Assembly (NCBI GenBank): GCA_019915015.1
Contig: JAHBBC010000006.1
Coordinates: forward strand, 1,426,001 to 1,490,000
From: Auriscalpium vulgare
Lineage: Eukaryota; Basidiomycota; Agaricomycetes; Russulales; Auriscalpiaceae
Reading direction: 5' to 3'
DNA: 64,000 nucleotides
Shown here piece after piece: positions 1 through 9,842 of this stretch. A program made the translations under genes and the position numbers. The notes beneath the pieces are model-generated. The model had not been told where the DNA came from. It saw only the letters and a list, made by a program, of their open reading frames with translations, and searched no databases. Position 1 is the first letter of the stretch. Every line of letters starts with the position of its first letter.

Positions 1-269
1 TTGGCAGCCTTGTCAAGGGCACCGGGGCCGTCTTTGTACGGGTTGATGTACTTGTCGGGCTCATTGGCAGCTGTGTAAGTTGCAGTGGCGCGTGGTGATT
101 TGATGGGGCCGGAGAGGTGATTATGTTCGTGGACAGGCTCAGCCTGCAGACGCGGTGACGAGGTAGAGAGAAGTCTGTAGGCAACGAGCGAGGGGTGCAA
201 CTGGGCTGGGCGAGTGATGGCAGCCCGTGCGTAGAGCCCAAGGGCGACGCTGGGGCGAGCAAAAGGCAT
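1..269 (-). CDS. NDUFS8: NADH:ubiquinone oxidoreductase 23 kDa subunit (NDUFS8/TYKY), N-terminal part
   Basis: This is the 5' part of a complex I iron-sulfur subunit gene; the rest lies beyond the left edge. From the ATG at 269 one open exon reads MPFARPSVALGLYARAAITR, then RLLSTSSPRL, and ends YINPYKDGPGALDKAA at the edge. The first ~50 residues are rich in Arg, Ala and Ser and lack acidic residues, as in a mitochondrial presequence. The DKYINPYKDGPGALDKAA stretch resembles the segment just before the first conserved block of the fungal subunit. The two 4Fe-4S cysteine clusters fall outside the window, so the call rests on this N-terminal similarity. In the family the protein carries clusters N6a and N6b in the matrix arm of complex I. 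Confidence 0.72.
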   Translation of the reverse strand, partial: MPFARPSVALGLYARAAITRPAQLHPSLVAYRLLSTSSPRLQAEPVHEHNHLSGPIKSPRATATYTAANEPDKYINPYKDGPGALDKAA

Positions 270-415
270 AATGGCGGTCGGCGACGAAGCTTGAACTGGT
301 CCCGACGACGGCTCTCGCTCGTGACGCAGTCACAGCGCGTTACTCCAGCCAATCACAGCTCCCAAAACACAAACCCGGCACGGCTTGCCGCCTCTTCAAC
401 CTCTCTCCCTACGCC

Positions 416-955
416 ATGTCCACCTCGAAAAAGTTAAAGGCATCTTCGCGACCACAGTTGTCGACAGAAGGTATGCTGCCAGCAACCACATCCCCCGCCA
501 TGGCACCCTCACGGACTTGTAGACATCCAGGCGAACTACTCCAAGTTCCAGAATGATCTCTCCAATCTGGCGTCCAAGATCGGAGAGCTGGAACAGGAGG
601 CAGAGGAGCATGCGTGCGTGCTTTTCTCATAATCTACCTCACGCTATTGACGCGTCCCACAGCCTCATCCTAAGTACGCTAAACGAAGCTCTGGTTGACG
701 AGCCTGATCGGAAATGCTTCCGCTTGATTGGTGGCATACTGGTCGAACGAACCGTCAAGGATGTAGTCCCTGCTCTTCAAACAAATCAGGATGGCGTGAG
801 TTTCCCAGTGCTCTAGCGGTCCGTTCGTGGCCTGATCAGGAGTGCTGCAGATACGCAAAGTTGTCGCGAGCTTAGCGGAGCAGTATAAAACAAAAGAGGC
901 GGACTTTGAGAAGTTCAAGCAGGAGTATGGTATCCGCCCGGCCGGACGAATATGA
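416..955 (+). CDS. GIM4: Prefoldin subunit 2 (beta-type)
   Basis: Predicted subunit of the hexameric prefoldin chaperone, which passes unfolded actin and tubulin to the CCT chaperonin in the cytosol. Four exons (416-470, 523-613, 663-795, 851-955) give 127 residues, a normal length for a beta-type subunit. The N-terminal helix reads IQANYSKFQNDLSNLASKIG, followed by LVDEPDRKCFRLIGGILVER, which holds the family's D-x-x-R-K-C-F-R-x-I-G-G motif. A second coiled-coil helix (VVASLAEQYKTKEADFEKFK) follows. The introns have GT...AG ends and keep frame. The last exon reads through to a TGA after GIRPAGRI. The identification is firm; only the last few residues could change with another splice choice. 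Confidence 0.88.
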
Positions 956-1277
956 GGAAATGGTTGTTACATGCGTACGTCGCAAACTCACTGTAGCATT
1001 AGGATCAGCATAGGCGAGCAATTGACGCTGAGGAGGACGGTGACAATCATCGTACCGGTCCTGTATTTCTTCCACTCTGAGAGTGAATGATTGAGACCAG
1101 CCTTGTGCACCAATACGCCGACTATGAGTACTACTTGCAAGTCCAATGCGATTTAAATGAAGAGCAGACTCGTAATCAGATAAGATCTCAAAACGGAATG
1201 CATGACCAATGCCGGTGAACTTGTCGAAGGTTGCGTTCTGCATCTCATGCTGCTCGAAACAACTCCCTCAGTACATC
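956..1277 (+). other. Intergenic, prefoldin 3' flank to F-box 5' flank
   Basis: About 320 bases between two genes on the same strand. I see no conserved coding segment and no clear TATA box; it presumably holds the prefoldin terminator and the F-box gene promoter. Confidence 0.5.
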
Positions 1278-2726
1278 ATGGCTCTGACATTTGAATCTCT
1301 GCCTGTAGAACTCATCACCGGCATCATGGAGGAACTTGATCTCACGTCGCTGATTGCAGTTTCTGCCCTGTCTCGACGTCTTCACAGTATCGCTTCAGAC
1401 CCATCACTCAATCCCTGGCGTTCTCCTATCATGCGCAACTTACGCAGTGGCGTATACGAAGACGTCATGAAGCACCTATGTGTTCGCACCATCGTCCCCA
1501 GACAAAATTGGATAGAGATTCTGTCCTTGGCGGACCCGGCTGTCCTGCTTTTCGATGCCACGCTGCCGAATTTGAAGGAGGTGGAATGGAAAGAGTGTTT
1601 CGAGAGAAGGTTCCTGCCGGGCTGGAGGAAATGGAAACGGGATCTTAGCTGGCGCGAGTGCTTCAAGAGGTTCGTCCCACAGCTCTTCACTAGAAAGGAC
1701 TGAATATACGAAGTGCTACAGGCTACTGTATCGCGCGTGGCATCGTAGCCAGACGACCTGCACGACTGATGAGGCGTGGACTAAGTGTGTTCCTTTCGTT
1801 GTCGGCTTCAGTATGTCTTAAGCTTGACCTTCCAGGTATATCACGCTGAATCGGAATGGCACGGCGAATGAGTTGCAGTCCACTTCTCGGACATTCAATC
1901 CTATTGCCATTTTCAACGAGATGAAGTGCGCTCTCATGCTGTTTGACCTGTTCTCTAATCTCACCCGCTTCCAGGTTACGAAGTAACTTACATCATCTTG
2001 AGACACACGTCAGAGTACGCAGCTCTCTTGGACCTCTGCTACATACCATTGAGTAGCGCATCACCCACAGCTTGTCCTCCAATTGGCCGACGTCCGAATA
2101 ATTGCTCTGGGCGTTCTACATAGTCCGCGGGGTACATTCTCCGTCAATCACAATGCACGCGCGTTCTTACACCCACCCGGCATCGAAACGTCGTCCCAAA
2201 TGACCTACGGGAATTACAACATTGCCGCTCAGGAGGCACCCGAAAGCCCTGACACGTCGTCTGAAGGTCTGGCTTTGATTGTTCTCCGGATCTCAACTCC
2301 TACTGAGCCGTGTGAGCGTGATAGATTCATACCGCGCGGCCGAACCTCTGTATGAGCGACTAGTACATCCTCTGCCAGCCACAGTGCATGAGAATTATCC
2401 TTTCTTGACGCCCGGAGGAGCGGACAAGCGGTGGTTGGGATCAGGCGCTCTCGAGGAAGACGGACGGCAGTGGGTAGGCGGAATGATGTTCGTTATTCTT
2501 GTTTCAGAACGATCGCAAGTGCACAGCTAACGATCGACCTAGGTTGACAGCTCAGATCACAAGCTCGCTCACAAAACGCATCGAGGAGCTTCCCTCGCTG
2601 CAGGACCTCGACCTTGTGGCGCGCAGCCAGTACGCATCACTTACCTGGGAAGACCTGGCCGCTATTGCTCCCTGGATGGAGGAGCGAATTACAAAGAAGA
2701 TTGATGGACCAGGGCTGGGAAACTAA
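1278..2726 (+). CDS. F-box domain protein
   Basis: Predicted substrate-recognition subunit of an SCF ubiquitin ligase; the target is unknown. Starting at 1278, residues ~4-45 (LTFESLPVELITGIMEELDL, then LIAVSALSRRLHSIASDPSL) form an F-box that would bind Skp1. The next region is rich in Trp and Arg (EVEWKECFERRFLPGWRKWK) and is not a recognised repeat. Proposed exons: 1278-1669, 1722-1784, 1836-1974, 2071-2255, 2308-2473, and a last exon ending at the TAA at 2724-2726. The last intron is uncertain: its acceptor is at 2507 (34-base intron) or 2555 (82 bases), both in frame, and I favour the longer. The C-terminal exon reads LTKRIEELPSLQDLDLVARS and ends ITKKIDGPGLGN. The F-box call is strong, the full model less so. 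Confidence 0.7.
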
Positions 2727-3389
2727 TTCACAGTCGCTGAGTCTCGGTAGATATGCTTGCTTATGTACTAGCGCATCGACAGGTCTGCATCTCCGCTGCT
2801 CCTTTGTTCTCAGCGCTTCTAGCCCAGACCTGCCTCTTCCCCAACCGCTGTGCGACCGCGCCGCCGCGTGCGTTGTTCTGGCGGAACCAGCGGGGTATGA
2901 TATGAACAGCGGAGACCTCATACGCAGACACGCCATAAGCTCAAGAACAAGCGAGCGGGTGGCTGCGGGTCCCATCAACCAGTCTTATTGACGGCGATAA
3001 CGGGATTTCATTTCGAAGCCCAGACGTCGGCAGCCTTCGTCCTGGGCGGGTTTCAAGAGACAAGGTGCCGGCCCGGAGTTCTCCGCAGACTCGACGCCTT
3101 GTCTTCGCGCGTGTTCTTCCAAAACAACACAAAGTTGCGTAGGGTCTCACCCGCACTATTGTACCTTCCTACTCCGGCTGACAGCCCGCGCACCGGGACT
3201 TTTGTATTTTCTTCAACATGGCAATTGTTGAGGACGCCCGTTGCTACCGCTTCGGGTACCTACGCCCGATCGACTCCGCCCCTGCTTCAAGTCCGCAAAT
3301 CGACAACAATAGCCCGGAACAAGCAAGGCAACTTTGCTGCCTGCTTTTAAGCGGCGTGCTAGCACGTGCGGAGGCAGCATCACTTTCTT

Positions 3390-3426
<37 letters not shown>

Positions 3427-3550
3427 CTTTCGTTGTTTCTGGACCTAAACGACGTGCCCCATACCCTCTCACGGACGACCGACCGCTGCAGGACACCGTC
3501 GAGCTCTGTGCTTACTTTAATTGCTTCTATTTTCACGACCTTATTCAGAG
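2727..3550 (+). other. Intergenic with poly-C tract, upstream of the zinc-finger gene
   Basis: 824 bases with no convincing gene; the short ORFs on both strands look random. The most striking content is the C homopolymer at 3391-3424. The stretch after it (3425-3550) is pyrimidine-rich and probably belongs to the promoter or 5' leader of the zinc-finger gene. Confidence 0.5.
3391..3424 (+). repeat. Poly-C homopolymer, 34 bases
   Basis: An uninterrupted run of 34 C, preceded by TTTCTTT, 126 bases before the ATG of the C2H2 gene. The opposite strand is a 34-base G run that could form a G-quadruplex. The exact length may be unreliable because homopolymers slip in sequencing. Confidence 0.95.
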
Positions 3551-4708
3551 ATGGGTGCCATTGTGAGTGGCGTAGATTGTCATAGGCGGACCGATGCTGA
3601 CTGCGACGACTTTCTCCAGACTTACCCCTGCATGTTTTCTGGATGCCCTCTTGAGAAGCCCTTCGTCCGAAAGTCCGATCTGAACCGTCACATTGAGGGC
3701 GTCCACCTGGGCTTGAAGTGCGTTACCTCACACTGCTCAGTCTCAGCTTACTGACCCTTCCTCAGGCTCAATGTCTGCGACAAGTGTGGCGCCGCCTTTG
3801 CACAGAAGAACGCCCTCAAGACGCACGACAACACCCAGTAAGTATCCTGCCGTTTACATCGTCGCGGCGTCTTACCTATGTCTGCAATGTTAGTACGGGT
3901 GAAAAGCCTTTCCAGTGCTGCGTGGCGGGCTGCTGGAAGTCTTTTGGTGACCCGTCGTCTCGCAAGCGCCATGAGAGGGAGACCCACGGCTTGGCCACGA
4001 GATGCCCCGAGGCCATGTGCACCAAGAGGTAAAGTTCTATTTGCTGCATCGTGATGGCGATGCTCATGTCGGGTATCCAGCTTCAAGCGCCTGGCAACTC
4101 TCCAGAAACATGTCAAGGCGGCACATGGCTACGATGCCGCTGCTATTGCGTCCCTGTCTCCCCGCAAGCGGGCGCACCGGAAGCCGTCCATCTCGTCTCC
4201 GGTGATGGCCACGCTGCTGAAGATCGAAGAGCCCACGCCGCAGCTTCCGGAGTACATTGCGTACGACCAGAATCTGAGCCTTGATACTTCGCTGCTCATG
4301 GCACCGGTTTACTGTGCGTTGTACTTCCATTTCGCGTGACTCTGTCGTGTAACTGACATCTCTTGGACTGCAGCCGGTTTGCCCTCTGTTTACAACAACG
4401 GAATGTTTTATGCCCAAAGCACGACTTACGATGTCCAGGCCGAGGCTCCGGCATACGTCGACCTCGACCTCACCGACAATACGACCTTCTTCCCCTCGTC
4501 CGCGTACTCCTCGCCGTCGGCGTCCCTTTCCCCTTCCCCCGCGCCGACCACCCCCCTCATGCTCCCCACGCAGCCCGCGTACCTGGACGACCTCCAGTTG
4601 CAGGTCAAGAGCTCGTTCCTGAGCTCCGAGTCCAGTATGGAGGACTGGATGGCCGGAACCCGTGAGTGGAATGCGGACTATGGATTCGCCGAGCAGTACT
4701 TCGCGTGA
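3551..4708 (+). CDS. C2H2 zinc-finger transcription factor, four fingers
   Basis: Predicted sequence-specific DNA-binding protein of 294 residues. Six exons (3551-3562, 3620-3717, 3766-3837, 3894-4028, 4081-4313, 4374-4708) keep frame across GT...AG introns. The first exon codes only four residues. Fingers in order: YPCMFSGCPLEKPFVRKSDL with a following H-x4-H; VCDKCGAAFAQKNALKTH; FQCCVAGCWKSF with a following H; CPEAMCTKSFKRLATLQKH. Splicing of exons 3 and 4 creates a perfect HTGEKPF finger linker, which supports the model. A basic stretch (SPRKRAHRKPS) follows. The C-terminal ~150 residues are rich in Ser, Pro and acidic residues with many aromatics, like an activation domain. No orthologue can be named. 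Confidence 0.85.
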
Positions 4709-5106
4709 GCGCAGAGCGCTTTGGACCTCACTTACTGTAGCAATGCGACCCCGCCTTAATACCCTGTATCGATAGCTTTATGTTACATTATGCTCCTTCG
4801 TTACGAATCATATGTATTATGTTGATGCTCTATGATGAGACTGTGTGGACAGGAAGTGGCTCTGGCAAGGATCGAACAGAGTCAGTCACGATTGTGGCAC
4901 CGAACGCGCCTTGTTGGTCAACAAGAAAAAACATAAGCCGCTGATTGACGCTTGGACACACAAGTATTGCTTTCCCCTCACACGCCTTCACCGCCTCAAC
5001 GCGCCCTCCTTTCCCTTCTCTAATCCTCCTACGACTCCCAACGGCTGTCCTAGCGTCCCTTGCCCGACGCGCCACCCGACTCAGCAGTGCTCTCCGACAC
5101 GCCGGC
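4709..5106 (+). other. Intergenic, zinc-finger 3' flank to deubiquitinase promoter
   Basis: 398 bases. The first ~120 bases are relatively AT-rich, as in a 3' UTR. The last ~130 bases are C/T-rich, typical of a fungal 5' leader. I see no RNA gene. Confidence 0.5.
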
Positions 5107-7373
5107 ATGCTGGCCTCGCCACTATACCCCACACCCTTCTCCCCTCAACAGCCATCAGACGAGCCTTCCTATCGCCCCGCAAAGGATATCGACGAGTTCA
5201 ATAGGCGCCTTCCGCCACGCGTGGAGTTTGTGGAGGGGTCGTCGTCGGGGACGCTGGTCGTAGCAGAGGGGAAGTACGAGCCAATAAATGGCTCGCCCAA
5301 GCCCCCACGGCAGGAGGTGCGTTACCGGATCATTGGGCCTTGCTCTATCTGGCTGACACTAGGATGCATTTACTAGGAGCCTGCGCGAAGCGCACCACCT
5401 GCGTCTTCCGTTACACCGTCGAAACCTGCAGCTTCGTCTAGCACCCCTGCGAAGAGCGCGCCGCTGTTCTCTGGTGTGATAGAGACCAAGTGGCCGTCAG
5501 GAGGGAAAGCAGCCACGGGCCTCAATAACACTGGGAACACCTGCTTCTTGAATAGTGCACTGCAATGCCTATTGCACACTACGCCTGTTCTCAATGTACT
5601 CCTCAAGCATCAAGGCAACTGTGCGTTCGGAGCCGCGTTGCCTTACTCTCTGTGACTGATGCGGTCAGCAGGTCGTGTCAAGAGCGGTTTCTGCATGCAA
5701 TGCGCTATGCGTGAGCTCATGTTCGATGTGCATTCGGGCAAGCGGCGCACCGTCACCCCGTTCCAGGTCACAAACAAATTGCACTGTGCGTTCACGAGTC
5801 TCTACTGCTCTCTACTGTACCTAATCTATATCTTAGTGATCGCAAAGCACATGCGAAGAGGGAGACAAGAAGACTCTCACGAGTTTTTGCGGTACGCTAT
5901 TGATGCTTTTCAGAAGTCTTGTTTGGCAGGGCAGCCAGCGTGCGTAGATGATCCCTTGCGTACCATCCTTTTCTGACTTTCCCACATAGTAAACTGGATC
6001 CTAAACTCGCAGAGACGACTTGGGTGCACAAGATCTTTGGGGGGAAGCTCCGGTCCAGGGTGACTTGCACTGAGTGCCACCACCCGAGCGACACGTTTGA
6101 CAACATCCTCGACTTGAGCATCGATATCTACGGCGCGAACTCGGTAAAGGAAGCGCTGCGCAGGTTCACGGCGGTGGACTATCTGAAGGGGGCTGATAAG
6201 TACAAATGCGAAAAGTGCGTGTTACGGCGTTATTGCAATTTGTGCTTGTTGACTGACGCTCGCACCAGATGCACACGGCGCGTCGTCGCCGAGAAGCAGT
6301 TCACAGTACACGACGCACCAGTCATCCTCACAGTGCACCTCAAGCGCTTCTCCCCTCTCGGGCGCAAAATTGGGCACGCCATCCGCTACGACGAACAGCT
6401 TTCCCTCGCAAACGTCATGAGCGACGGACAGTACGGTCCCTCCTATTCCCTCTACGGAGTCATATCGCATGCCGGCGGCGGTCCCAATTCCGGCCACTAC
6501 TACGCACACGTCAAGCGGGCGGACGGGCAGTGGCTCGAGATGAACGACGAGTCCGTCTCGCGATCTGGCATCCCGGTCAACCTCAAGAACGCGTACATTT
6601 TGTTCTACATGCGCGAGAAGGGTCAAGCGCTGGAGGCAGCGATGGCGGCGGGGAAGCCAGGACCTCATATACCTCCAGTCCCCCCGCGGAGCGTTGTCGC
6701 GGCAATGAAGAAGCGGAAGGTGCTGGACAGCGACGAGGAGGAGGAGGTAGCTAAGAAGGCGCAGTCAAGACGGCCGTTCATCGGCCCTATCCTCCCCCCG
6801 GAGGCGATACCGAAGCCTGCTGTTGCCACACCTCAGCGCGATCCGCAAGCGGACGTGTTGAAGAAAAGAATTGAGGCTGCGAAGTCAAAGCCTCTGCCGG
6901 CGAAGCCTTCGACCGCATTGGCAAGCCTCGCGCAGTACGATGACGACGACGATGACGACGACCTCGGGGAGAAGGTAACCACCGCCACGCTCACGGATGC
7001 TTCGTCGCCCGCACCGACGCAGGAGAGCCAGACCGCCACTACGCCACCAACGTCGCAGCCCCTTCCGCCTGCGTCCTCGCCGCCCGCGTCCTCGCCAGTC
7101 GCGATCCCACCAAGCCGGTTCTATGGCACGAACACAGAGAACGCGAAGAAGCGTAAGTCGCCGGACGGGGACGATGCGGCCCCGCAGCATACGCCCTTGA
7201 AACGCTCGTTCAATCAGGCGACACCATTGCAGCACCACACGAACGATTGGTCGTCAGCAGGTGCCACTCCGCGTGGGCTGAAGAACGGCCTTAGCAGCAG
7301 CGTCAGCAGTCCCTTCGGGCGGAATAGGTTTTCAGCGGTGTCGTATAAGAAGAAGCGGCCGCGGCCGGTTTAG
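5107..7373 (+). CDS. Ubiquitin carboxyl-terminal hydrolase, USP36/USP42-like
   Basis: Predicted cysteine protease that removes ubiquitin from proteins. After a ~110-residue Pro/Ser-rich N-terminal region, the USP domain opens with GLNNTGNTCFLNSALQCLLH (catalytic Cys box). It continues through GRQEDSHEFLRYAIDAF, a zinc-binding CxxC pair in VTCTECHH, and closes with SGHYYAHVKRADGQWLEMND carrying the catalytic His and Asn/Asp. YILFYMREK ends the domain. The ~250-residue tail is disordered and holds a run of eight Asp (near 6940-6962) and a basic end (YKKKRPRPV), compatible with nuclear or nucleolar location as in USP36; location is inferred. Five short introns split the first half; introns near 5314, 5621 and 5787 restore the frame cleanly. 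Confidence 0.87.
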
Positions 7374-7583
7374 ATTGGGATGACGGACTGTATACACATT
7401 ACCTTGCAATACTTAATCTGTATCAATGCATTCTTCCTTCAGTAACTGCATTTGCGTGAAGGTACGAAGAGGTACAATGCCGGCAGATGTCGCTAAGCCT
7501 GTCAGTGTGCAGCCCACGGTGCAAATGCCTGCTGTCGGGCCAAGGAAGGACAGTGAGCATGAAGTACAAGGACGGATCACTCA

Positions 7584-9376
7584 TCATAGCTTCGCCTTGA
7601 TCTTCTCCTCCAGCTGCTGGCCATCCTCCCACCATACCACCGTCACTGTGACGTCGTCCCTCCACCTCCTCGAATGCGGCGCTGGAATGCTCATCAGCCG
7701 CCGCACTCTCCCCTCGTCCCCTCCCCCAAATGCATTCCTGATCAAGTGCGCGCCGACATTCTCCTCCTCAAACACCCACTTCCCATCTTGATCTGCAGGC
7801 TTCGCCTTGTCCTTCCCGTCAACGGTCGGCGTGCCGGTGGTCGTAGGGATCAGGTCGGGCAGCTGAGACTTGGGGACTGGGCCTTTGAGGCCGGAAAGGT
7901 GTCCAGCGACAAGGGAGACAACTTCGGTGGAGGAGAGCGCGTCCCAAAGGCCGTCAGTAGCTAGCACGAGAAAGCGAAGGGTTGATTTGGGGGAGGCGCT
8001 GTCTTGATCTAGGGATGGTATAGCGAGCTTCTGGTGGGTCACAACGGGTGTTGCTGTCACGTAGGGGGGTGTTTTGAGAAGAGGAGGGGGTGCACGCATG
8101 GACTTTCCGGTGCCGGAAATGAATGCATGATAAAGGCTGCAAGACGTTGAGCAACGAATGCGAGGAATGAACGGAGTACGCACGTTTCCTGCACCTCTCG
8201 CGGCCATTTATACCTGGCGTCACCGAATGCACGCGACGGCTCCAATCCGCCCAGGATACGACCTCTCTTTATCACATCCTCTGACTCCGCAGCTGGGTGC
8301 TCCGACCGTATCCTAGAGAGTTGCGTAGGTGATTTCCCTTTCCTGAGTATATGCGTGCTTCGCAGATCACACGCACAGGACTCACCGTGCGGCCTCGGCC
8401 GGAGTGCGACCCGTCTGGTCCTCACTGAGCACCTCCACACGCCAAGTGCCCTTGCCATCCGGCGTCTCATCCCAAAAGCCTGCGACGGCACGGGAGTCAC
8501 CAGTGCATGCGACATATAACTCGCGTGCGGATGTGTCGAGCACTGCTAGTAATGCGCAGCTGCCTGGTTCCCATGGGAGTCAGCACCGTGTGATCAAACG
8601 GGAGGACAGACCGCACCGGATAATGCAGGCATCATAGACGCGACGGCCATGGGGTGCGCGCTCAGGTCCGGCACCTTGCCCTTCGGAAGCTGTCCACCTG
8701 TCGCCGCCGCGAGGACACGAAGCGGCGCGTTGACAATCTCATAGTCGAGGTTGGAAAAAGCCCGCTGAATAGCTTGCGATACTTGTTTGGGGGTAGGATC
8801 AGGAGTAGTTGATGGTTTCGCGGAGACGACGTATGACTTGAGGGTGTCATATATGGATTTTGACGGGAGCGCGGAGGAAGTCGACGGATACGAGGGGTTG
8901 ATAAGCGCGTTGAGCTCCAGGGCAACCGCTGGGATCAGCACTTTCGACAGTAAGCGTGACGTGGAAAACCCGCCATGCCCGTCCATGACGGCGAAAAACA
9001 GCAGCTCCCCAGCAGTGGTGACTGCATTTGCGCCGTCCTCCACCACCGCAGCCGGCTTTGGTATGATGGCCTGTGCATTTGCGTCCTCGATCGGATCATT
9101 GCTTGCAAGGCGTGCGGTGGCGTGCTTCCACACGAGTCCCTCCTTGGTTGCCGTTGACTCGAGCGTGGCGAACTCGCGCAGGCGGCGGTCGATGTCCGCC
9201 TTTGACTGGAGTGCCACCGTGCGCGTGCCCATGCTCGAGCCGTCGCGTACGGAGATGTCGAATGTTTGCTCGGGAGCGGGGCGAGTGTATTGGGAGCGGG
9301 AGCGAGTATAGAGGTATGCCGGGGCGCCAACGACAACGACGGTGGCGGCTACCGGCTTCCACACACGGCGGAGCAT
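7584..9376 (-). CDS. PP2C-type phosphatase, mitochondrial pyruvate dehydrogenase phosphatase-like
   Basis: Predicted Mg/Mn-dependent Ser/Thr phosphatase. The N-terminus (MLRRVWKPVAATVVVVGAPA) joins basic residues to a hydrophobic segment, fitting mitochondrial import or an inner-membrane anchor. PP2C motifs in order: LLFFAVMDGHGG (metal-binding Asp), ELYVACTGDSRAV, GRILGGLEPSRAFGDARYKW, LVLATDGLWDALSS and DDVTVTVVWW. The GGLEPSRAFGDARYKW block resembles Ptc5/PDP proteins, which dephosphorylate the E1 alpha subunit of pyruvate dehydrogenase. At least four exons; the N-terminal exon runs 9376 to about 8597. It shares a 466-base divergent promoter with the next gene. The phosphatase call is strong, the pyruvate dehydrogenase substrate inferred. 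Confidence 0.85.
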
Positions 9377-9842
9377 GCCAAGGGGATGGAAAGCCTGCAG
9401 GCTTTCACGAGGTGCGAGTTGAGCGTTGTTGCAAGTTGCGAGTCACGACAGCTGTGCAGGACGGGGTAAGCTGGGTGATGGAATGGAGTATGAGCGCACG
9501 TACCACAGGAATGCTGCGGCGGTCGCTCCGGGGAGAGAGCAGAGAAAGGCAGGACGAGTGCGAGTCAGGTATATGTATGCGCGGGGGATTGGTCGTGTGC
9601 GGCGCTGCAGAGGGGCAAACGCGTCCTTTTGGGGACGCGTGTATAACGGGCTGGGTCACGTGGGCGGCGCGGGATGACTTGCTTGGGAAACAAGCGTTGA
9701 CTGCAACGCGTTCGTTCCAAACCAGAGCACCGCCCTCTCGCCCTCGCCCTCCTATATAATCCTACCACGACCCTTCAACGACCTCTGCACGCCTGCGTTT
9801 GCATCCCGCCGTTTGCGAACGCATTTGCTCTGAACCTCGCGT
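9377..9842. promoter_or_regulatory. Divergent promoter, PP2C (-) / SQ-cluster protein (+)
   Basis: 466 bases between two diverging start codons. Visible elements: ACGCGT at 9619-9624, 9635-9640 and 9706-9711 (MluI cell-cycle box core bound by MBF in yeasts), a CACGTG E-box at 9657-9662, and TATATAA at 9753-9759, 84 bases before the right-hand ATG. Binding is inferred from motif identity only. Confidence 0.6.

Noticed and set aside
4850..4925. tRNA-like sequence on the minus strand (T-loop-like TTCGATCC)
   Set aside because: No complementary T-stem, anticodon stem or acceptor stem could be drawn around it.
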